Assembly (NCBI GenBank): GCA_913775215.1
Contig: CAJYKO010000481.1
Span: forward strand, 1-9,632
DNA length: 9,632 nt
From: an uncultured Devosia sp.
Lineage (GTDB): Bacteria; Pseudomonadota; Alphaproteobacteria; Rhizobiales; Devosiaceae
Direction: 5' to 3'
Below are positions 6,233-9,632 of this stretch, piece by piece; position 1 is the first letter of the stretch; every line of letters starts with the position of its first letter. A program made the translations under genes and the position numbers. Under the pieces are notes generated by a model. It saw only the letters and a list, made by a program, of their open reading frames with translations, did no database searches and had not been told where the DNA came from.

Positions 6233-7032
6233 GCGGTGCGGCGCTTTCGGGTGCGGGCCGGGGAGACTTCTTCGAGGAAGCGGTCTTCGAGCTTGGCCTC
6301 GAGGGCTAGCATGTGCTTTTCGGCTTCACTCATATGCTCGGCAAGGATCGCGGCCGCTGCTACGGCGTCGCGGCGGCGCATGGCGGCGATGAGATCGCGC
6401 TGATGCTGGATGCCGCTGGCGCGCGAGACCGGCTCGGGCTGAACATAAATGTCCTGCGCGATGGTGAGATCCTTCAAGAGGCGCTGGAGGAAGCGGCAGG
6501 TGAAGGCGAGAATGGGATTGTCGGAATATTCGGCAACGACACCGTGGAAATCCAATTCCGCCATGCGCTGGTTCCAGCGCTCGTTCTGGTCCGCCGGCTC
6601 GTGATCGTAGATGCCGATGATGGCTTCGAGGCGTTTGAGGCCGGTTTCGTCGATATTGGGGGTGGCGCTGGCTGCCAGTTGCGGTTCGAGAACCTTTCGC
6701 ATCTCATAGATATTGGCGATCGTCAGATTCTTGGCGAAGAGGAAATTGGAGAGAAGGCTCATGGCCCGGCCTTCGGACATGCGCTCGATGAAGGCGCCGC
6801 CGCCGGTGCCAGTGCGGACCGAGATCAGACCCTGAACTTCAAGCGACTTGAGCGCTTCGCGCACGGTGCCTTTGCTCGCAGAAAACTGGGCGATGAGATC
6901 GCGCTCCTGAGGCAGGCGATCGCCGGGACCAAGGCCATGTTCGACGATCATGCGCTTAATGGCGTCGACGATCTCGTCGGTGCGCTTGCGGCGTGGGGGC
7001 TCAACGGGCGTGGTTGGGAGGATGTCTTTCAC
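6229..7032 (-). CDS. GntR-family regulator, FadR/FCD type
   Basis: From the GTG at 7032 this is a 267-residue regulator. The N-terminal winged helix (about 17-82) contains LPQERDLIAQFSASKGTVREALKSL and the wing ISVRTGTGGGAFI. A helical FCD effector domain follows (about 105-250), with NIYEMRKVLEPQLA, AELDFHGVVAEYSDNP, HQRDLIAAMRRRD and ILAEHM. H163, H210 and H233 fall at expected metal-ligand positions, but the usual Asp four residues before H163 is Glu (E159). FCD regulators usually bind small organic acids or amino-acid-derived ligands and repress nearby uptake or catabolic genes. The frame is open to an ATG at 7140, but that extension would be translated repeat sequence. GTG was chosen because GGAAG lies 9 nt upstream and family-like sequence begins soon after. 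It is translationally coupled to the M42 peptidase gene (ATGA) and lies downstream of the peptide ABC transporter, its likely target. Confidence 0.88.
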   Translation of the reverse strand: MKDILPTTPVEPPRRKRTDEIVDAIKRMIVEHGLGPGDRLPQERDLIAQFSASKGTVREALKSLEVQGLISVRTGTGGGAFIERMSEGRAMSLLSNFLFAKNLTIANIYEMRKVLEPQLAASATPNIDETGLKRLEAIIGIYDHEPADQNERWNQRMAELDFHGVVAEYSDNPILAFTCRFLQRLLKDLTIAQDIYVQPEPVSRASGIQHQRDLIAAMRRRDAVAAAAILAEHMSEAEKHMLALEAKLEDRFLEEVSPARTRKRRTA

Positions 7033-7069
7033 GATGAGCGGCTTCCAGCATAGCGGGACATCTCTGAGA

Positions 7070-7179
7070 ACCCCCACCCAGCCTCCCCCTGATAGGGGGA
7101 GGGATCTGCCGGTGGCTCGGGGTCTATCAGCAAAAACCAATTTGTTCCCCCCCCTTCCTGGGGGAGGTTAGGTGGGGGT
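7070..7179. repeat. Composite inverted repeat (intergenic G/C-run element)
   Basis: The left arm 7070-7089 (ACCCCCACCCAGCCTCCCCC) and the reverse complement of the right arm 7160-7179 agree at 18 of 20 positions, so the unit is a 110-bp element with terminal inverted arms. The left end carries its own perfect hairpin, CCTCCCCCT-GAT-AGGGGGAGG (7082-7102), and the right end a C-run/G-run hairpin (about 7149-7164). The middle holds an AT-rich spot (about 7131-7146). It encodes nothing and fills the gap between the second ATPase gene and gntR. Similar G/C-run palindromes are dispersed between genes in several alphaproteobacteria; that this is one such family is inferred, as only one clear copy is in view. 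Confidence 0.75.
7135..7146. promoter_or_regulatory. Possible regulator site in the ABC-gntR gap
   Basis: AAC-C-AATT-T-GTT is a 12-bp palindrome with one mismatched pair, in an AT-rich island inside the GC-rich repeat about 100 bp upstream of the gntR start. It could be a GntR operator or part of an internal promoter, but it does not closely fit the FadR-type TNGTNNNACNA consensus. The assignment is weak. Confidence 0.2.
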
Positions 7180-7195
7180 GCGGATTCCTGCGAAA

Positions 7196-8002
7196 TCATG
7201 CGGCGCTGTCCGTTGCGGAGAGGCGTGGGGCGCTGGCGACGAGCGAGCGCGTATAGTCGTGCTGCGGGTTGGCGAAGAGCTTGGCCGCTGGACCGGTCTC
7301 CACCACTTCTCCGAGATACATGACGGCAACGCGATCGGAAATCGATTCCACGACGGCGAGATCGTGGCTGATGAAAATGTAGGAGAGGCCGAGATCGTCC
7401 CGCAATTGCTGGAGGAGCAGAAGCACTTGGGCCTGCACCGAGACGTCGAGCGCGCTGACCGGCTCATCGAGGACAAGAATGCTGGCTTCGGCCGCCAGAG
7501 CGCGAGCGATGGCGATGCGCTGGGCTTGGCCGCCCGAGAATTCGTGGGGATAGCGTTCGAGGGTGTCGAGCGGCATCTGCACGGCGTCGATCAGTTCGCG
7601 CTTGCGGAGGGCGCGTCTGGTGCTGTCGTATGAGCAGAGGAGGCGCAGGGGCACATCGAGGATGTCGCCGATGGTCTTTCGCGGGTTGAGCGAGGCGACG
7701 GGATCCTGGAAGACATATTGAATGGTGCGGCCAAAGGCGCGGGAGCCGGAGGCGGCGAGGTCCGCCCAGGGCTTATTATCGATCAGCATGGTGCCGGAGG
7801 TGGGATGCTCAAGGCCGACCAGCATGCGGGCGAGTGTCGACTTGCCCGAGCCGCTTTCCCCAACGATCCCAAGGGTTTCGCCGCGCTTGAGATCGAGCGA
7901 AATGCCGCGGACGGCTTGGACTTCATTGGCCTTGCGGCCGAAAAGAGAGCGGCCGCCACCAAAGGTTTTGACGAGATCGCGGATCTGGATGGCGTTGGTC
8001 AT
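7196..8002 (-). CDS. Peptide ABC transporter ATP-binding protein (OppF/DppF-like)
   Basis: This 268-residue protein is a cytosolic ATPase subunit of an oligopeptide/dipeptide/nickel-type importer. All nucleotide-binding motifs are intact: Walker A GESGSGKST (48-56), Q-loop YVFQDP (Q99), signature FSGGQ (155-159), Walker B ILVLDE (175-180, catalytic E180), D-loop SALD and switch H213 in ISHD. The C-terminal FANPQHDYTRSLVASAP is typical of the Opp/Dpp extension. The first residues IQIRDLVKTF, followed by a GGRSLFGRK insertion, mark the OppF/DppF class. The start at 8002 was chosen over the open frame to 8074: GGAGG lies 7 nt upstream, and the ATG overlaps the preceding gene's stop (ATGA). It would form a heterodimer with the ATPase domain of the fused protein upstream. 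The substrate is probably small peptides, inferred from the neighbouring peptidase. Confidence 0.95.
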   Translation of the reverse strand: MTNAIQIRDLVKTFGGGRSLFGRKANEVQAVRGISLDLKRGETLGIVGESGSGKSTLARMLVGLEHPTSGTMLIDNKPWADLAASGSRAFGRTIQYVFQDPVASLNPRKTIGDILDVPLRLLCSYDSTRRALRKRELIDAVQMPLDTLERYPHEFSGGQAQRIAIARALAAEASILVLDEPVSALDVSVQAQVLLLLQQLRDDLGLSYIFISHDLAVVESISDRVAVMYLGEVVETGPAAKLFANPQHDYTRSLVASAPRLSATDSAA

Positions 8003-9632
8003 GCCCTGGCCTCCGAAAAGAGCGGACGAACCCGATCGAGGAAACTGTGGCCTTCGCCGAGTTCGGGAACACAAGCGATGAGGCGCTTGGTGTAGTCGTG
8101 CTGGGGGTCGCGTAGGACAGTTTGCGTCTCGCCCTGTTCGACGATTTCGCCATTTTTCATCACCGCGACCCGATCGCAGACCTGAGCAACGACGCCGAAA
8201 TCGTGGGTGATGAGAAGGAGGGCGAGACCACGCTCGCGGCGCAGGGTCTGCAGGAGATCGAGAATGCGCGCCTGCACAGTAACATCGAGGGCGGTGGTCG
8301 GTTCGTCGGCGATGATAATGTCGGGATCATTGGCCAACGCCATGGCGATGCCGATGCGCTGGCGCTGGCCGCCGGAAAGTTCGTGCGGGTAGGCGCTGGC
8401 CCGTCCTGATGCATCGCGGATGCCGACGGTATCCATCAGTTCGATGGCGCGCTGGCGGGCCTGCTGCTTGCCAATCGGATTGTGCGCGAGAACGGCTTCG
8501 GCGATCTGGTCTCCAACCGAAAACAGCGGATGGAGCGTCGTGAGCGGGTCCTGGAAGACGTAGGTGACGCGGGCGCCGCGTAGAGCAATCAGCTCCTGTT
8601 CGCGCAGGGAAAGCACGTCCTGGCCCTGGATATAGACGCCGCCATCGGTGATGATGCCGGGCGGGGACGCGACAAGGCCCATAAGGGAGAGCGCGGTGAC
8701 CGATTTGCCTGAGCCGCTTTCCCCGATCAGGCCAAGGCATTCGCCCTTGTCGAGGCGGAAGCTGATATCGCGGACGGCGGGGGTGATGGAGGCGCCGGTA
8801 TCGAAGCCGGTCGAGAGGTTTTCAACGACGAGGGCAGGGGCATCCTCGATAGTCGAGGTAGGCTTGTTCTCGCGCTTGATCTTCGTCACCGGCATGGGGC
8901 GGCCGAGGGTGCCGGAGCGGAGTCGCGGATCGAGCACGTCGCGGACGCCGTCGCCGAGCAGATTGATGCTCATGACGAGGAGGAAAATCATCACGCCAGG
9001 GATGATGGAGGCATGAGGCGCGGTAAAAAGCTGGGCGCGGGCCTGGCCGAGCATGGAGCCGAGGTCGGAGGTGGGCGGTTGGGCGCCGAGGCCGAGGAAA
9101 GAGAGGCCGGCGGTTTCAAGGATCATCCAGCCGACGGTGGTCGACATGGTGATGACGATGACCGGGAGGACATTGGGCAGGACTTCGGTGAACAGGACGG
9201 CCGCGTGGCTCTTGCCCGAAAGCCGGGCGGCATCGACGAATTCGCGATTGCGGATCGAGACAGTCACGCCCCTGATATTGCGGGCGAAGAAGGGGATATT
9301 GACCAGCGCAATGGCGTAAAGCGCATTGAGGAGGCCGGGACCAAGCGCCGCGACGATGGCAATGGCCAAGAGGATATAGGGAAAGGCCATCAGCATATCG
9401 ACAAAGCGCATGAGCACACTGTCGGTGGCGCCGCGAACATAGCCGGCGACGAGGCCGATGAGGGAGCCGAAGAAAGCCGCGAGGGCGGTGGCGCTGATGC
9501 CGACGAGGAGGGACACCTGGGTGCCCCAGATGAGACGCGAAAGAATGTCGCGGCCGAGGTGATCTGTGCCAAGGAGATGGCCTTCGCTCAGCGGCGGCAG
9601 GAGCCGATTGGGCTGATCGGTAATATCTGGGT
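7999..9632 (-). CDS. Fused peptide ABC transporter permease-ATPase (DppC-DppD-like), 5' end beyond window
   Basis: One uninterrupted frame of 543 visible residues joins a DppC-like permease to a DppD-like ATPase. The frame is open to the right window edge, so the internal GTG at 9516 is not the start. Visible residues 21-28 (GTDHLGRD) lie about 80 residues into typical DppC proteins, so roughly 55-60 residues, including the first membrane segment, are missing. The permease half (1 to about 238) has several membrane segments and the EAA-type coupling loop EFVDAARLSGKSH (130-142), and ends DVLDPRLR. A charged linker (about 240-265) leads to the ATPase: Walker A GESGSGKS (303-310), Q-loop Q360, LSGGQ (418-422), Walker B with E443 and switch H476. 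In most bacteria these are two genes. Fused forms exist in alphaproteobacteria, and no frameshift or stop suggests an error. It overlaps the second ATPase gene by 4 bp. The other permease and the binding protein probably lie beyond the edge. Confidence 0.93.
   Translation of the reverse strand, partial: PDITDQPNRLLPPLSEGHLLGTDHLGRDILSRLIWGTQVSLLVGISATALAAFFGSLIGLVAGYVRGATDSVLMRFVDMLMAFPYILLAIAIVAALGPGLLNALYAIALVNIPFFARNIRGVTVSIRNREFVDAARLSGKSHAAVLFTEVLPNVLPVIVITMSTTVGWMILETAGLSFLGLGAQPPTSDLGSMLGQARAQLFTAPHASIIPGVMIFLLVMSINLLGDGVRDVLDPRLRSGTLGRPMPVTKIKRENKPTSTIEDAPALVVENLSTGFDTGASITPAVRDISFRLDKGECLGLIGESGSGKSVTALSLMGLVASPPGIITDGGVYIQGQDVLSLREQELIALRGARVTYVFQDPLTTLHPLFSVGDQIAEAVLAHNPIGKQQARQRAIELMDTVGIRDASGRASAYPHELSGGQRQRIGIAMALANDPDIIIADEPTTALDVTVQARILDLLQTLRRERGLALLLITHDFGVVAQVCDRVAVMKNGEIVEQGETQTVLRDPQHDYTKRLIACVPELGEGHSFLDRVRPLFSEARA

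Noticed and set aside
5423..6403. Long open frame (326 codons) on the plus strand
   Set aside because: It lies antisense to the M42 peptidase and the end of gntR, its protein is glycine/aspartate-rich without recognisable motifs, and both minus-strand genes have clear family signatures. It is a by-product of GC-rich codon use.
6313..7053. Open frame of 246 codons on the plus strand
   Set aside because: It is the mirror of the GntR regulator, with no domain features and no ribosome-binding site that would favour it over the strand with an intact winged helix and FCD domain.
7033..7140. N-terminal extension of the GntR regulator from the ATG at 7140
   Set aside because: The added 36 residues are translated inverted-repeat sequence (SLPLSGGGWVGV), and a better-placed GTG with an upstream GGAAG exists at 7032.
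7070..7179. Insertion sequence or CRISPR interpretation of the repeat
   Set aside because: No transposase frame lies within it, there are only two inverted arms rather than spaced direct repeats, and no clear target duplication is visible.
1..9632. Defence system, prophage or genomic island
   Set aside because: Every gene belongs to a regulator, transporter or peptidase family, and I see no integrase, tRNA boundary, toxin-antitoxin pair, nuclease or phage gene.

Overview
The window looks like chromosomal DNA from an alphaproteobacterium, most likely Hyphomicrobiales (Devosia/Pelagibacterium-like). The evidence is GC-rich coding sequence, a peptide ABC transporter with permease and ATPase fused in one chain, an FCD-type GntR regulator, and a GC-rich inverted repeat of the kind seen between genes in such genomes. 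The genus is an inference from protein style, not a match. The window holds eight protein genes, two cut by its edges. I see no RNA genes, phage genes, transposases or CRISPR arrays.

Left part (1-1578): a LysR regulator resembling NhaR, truncated by the left edge, is divergent from an SbtA-family (sodium-dependent bicarbonate transporter-like) membrane protein. The 99-bp gap between them holds a clear T-N11-A LysR-type box. A gene-free gap (1579-1846) with GC-rich hairpins separates sbtA from the converging efflux operon.

Middle part (1847-5046, minus strand): a compact marR-emrB-emrA drug or organic-acid efflux operon. The MarR gene overlaps the MFS permease gene by 4 bp, and the membrane-fusion protein follows after 21 bp. 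A perfect 7-2-7 palindrome just upstream of marR is the likely autoregulatory operator. The MFS protein has unusually degenerate signature motifs.

Right part (5180-9632, minus strand): an Opp/Dpp-type uptake cluster, read right to left. It comprises a permease-ATPase fusion (start beyond the right edge), a second ATPase (ATGA overlap), a 163-bp gap filled by a composite inverted repeat, a GntR/FadR-type regulator, and an M42 metallopeptidase (ATGA overlap with the regulator). The peptidase closely resembles, from memory, the M42 subfamily normally tied to the osmoprotectant dipeptide N-acetylglutaminylglutamine amide (NAGGN). A working model is import of small or modified peptides, cytosolic hydrolysis and GntR control. 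The dipeptide-synthesis genes are not in view and could lie beyond the right edge.

No wholly new system is evident. The points most worth follow-up are the NAGGN-type peptidase coupled to GntR and a fused peptide transporter, the NhaR-like/SbtA divergent pair without a visible SbtB, and the inverted repeat inside the peptide operon.
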